NCBI GenBank assembly: GCA_000435475.1 | Contig: FR896068.1 | Location: 45,058 to 79,165, forward strand | Length of the DNA: 34,108 nt | Direction: 5' to 3' | DNA from: Cryptobacterium sp. CAG:338 | Lineage (GTDB): Bacteria; Actinomycetota; Coriobacteriia; Coriobacteriales; Eggerthellaceae | Part shown: positions 33,896 through 34,108 of the stretch, piece by piece | How positions within the stretch are numbered: position 1 is the stretch's first letter | Layout of the letters: each line of letters begins with the position of its first letter | Position numbers and translations under genes: made by a program | The notes under the pieces: model-generated | What the model saw: only the letters and a program-made list of their open reading frames with translations | What the model was told of the DNA's origin: nothing | Database searches by the model: none

Positions 33896-34108
33896 ATGCC
33901 TGGCATGCGTGTACATGAATTGGCAAAAGAATTTGATATGACCAGCAAGGAGCTGCTCGATCGTCTTGCGGAGATGAAAATTCCCGCTAAGAGTCATGCC
34001 AGCATTCTCCAGGACGCCTATGTTCAGAAAGTTCGCAAGAATCTTGAACCTGAAATCAAACAGCGTGCAGGGGAGCTGGAAGACGAAGAGGCAAAACAGC
34101 TCGCTGAA
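33896..34108 (+). CDS. infB: Translation initiation factor IF-2, N-terminal part (partial)
   Basis: The first 71 codons are present and the frame runs off the window end. MPGMRVHELAKEFDMTSKELLDRLAEM is the IF2_N domain found at the start of IF-2, and ylxR-infB is the standard order. The following charged stretch (EIKQRAGELEDEEAKQ) begins the long linker before the GTPase domain, which lies outside. GAGGAG is 5 nt before the ATG. Confidence 0.93.
   Translation, partial: MPGMRVHELAKEFDMTSKELLDRLAEMKIPAKSHASILQDAYVQKVRKNLEPEIKQRAGELEDEEAKQLAE

Overview
The window is a gene-dense, housekeeping stretch of bacterial chromosome. Every protein gene I accept lies on the + strand; the only minus-strand gene is a structured RNA near the left end. 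G+C is moderate (mid-40s % by eye), starts are mixed ATG/GTG/TTG, and Shine-Dalgarno sites are strong. The order alaS-ruvX-mltG-yqeG-aroE-like-aroC-aroK-aroB-pepP-efp, followed by accBC-asp23-nusB-xseB-dxs, together with an actinobacterial-looking nitrogen operator, suggests a moderate-G+C Actinomycetota of the class Coriobacteriia (Eggerthellaceae/Atopobiaceae type). That placement is inference from gene content, not from a marker comparison. I saw no tRNA, rRNA, insertion sequence, prophage or CRISPR array.

Layout. 1-336: tail of an unidentified gene coupled by TAATG to a small hypothetical gene. 444-606 (minus): a ~163-nt structured RNA that closes on itself and ends in an intrinsic terminator, most like 6S RNA. 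709-8644: DNA repair (addB-like, addA-like, rarA). 8680-10753: two membrane proteins (DUF948, AI-2E family). 10818-15129: alaS (3' end frameshifted by a 20-bp tandem duplication), ruvX, mltG. 15144-19415: YqeG phosphatase and a shikimate/chorismate cluster whose shikimate-dehydrogenase-like member appears to lack the catalytic residues. 19523-21240: pepP, efp. 21376-27634: a carboxyltransferase-BCCP fusion, accC, asp23, nusB, xseB, dxs. 27733-29509: a putative GlnR operator, amtB and glnK. 29712-31742: leuA and a zinc-ribbon membrane protein. 31770-34108: leader hairpin, then rimP-nusA-ylxR-infB (infB cut by the window end).

The most interesting points are: (1) a 5S/PycB-type carboxyltransferase fused in frame to a complete AccB-type biotin carrier, with a strong internal Shine-Dalgarno and GTG exactly at the AccB start, so one gene may make both a fusion and a free carrier; (2) a 38-bp four-half-site GlnR-type box before amtB-glnK, combined with a PII protein lacking the modifiable Tyr51; (3) the duplication that destroys the conserved alaS tail; (4) the 6S-like RNA; (5) an AroE-like protein without the Lys/Asp pair; (6) NusA with a Cys/His zinc-finger-like tail.
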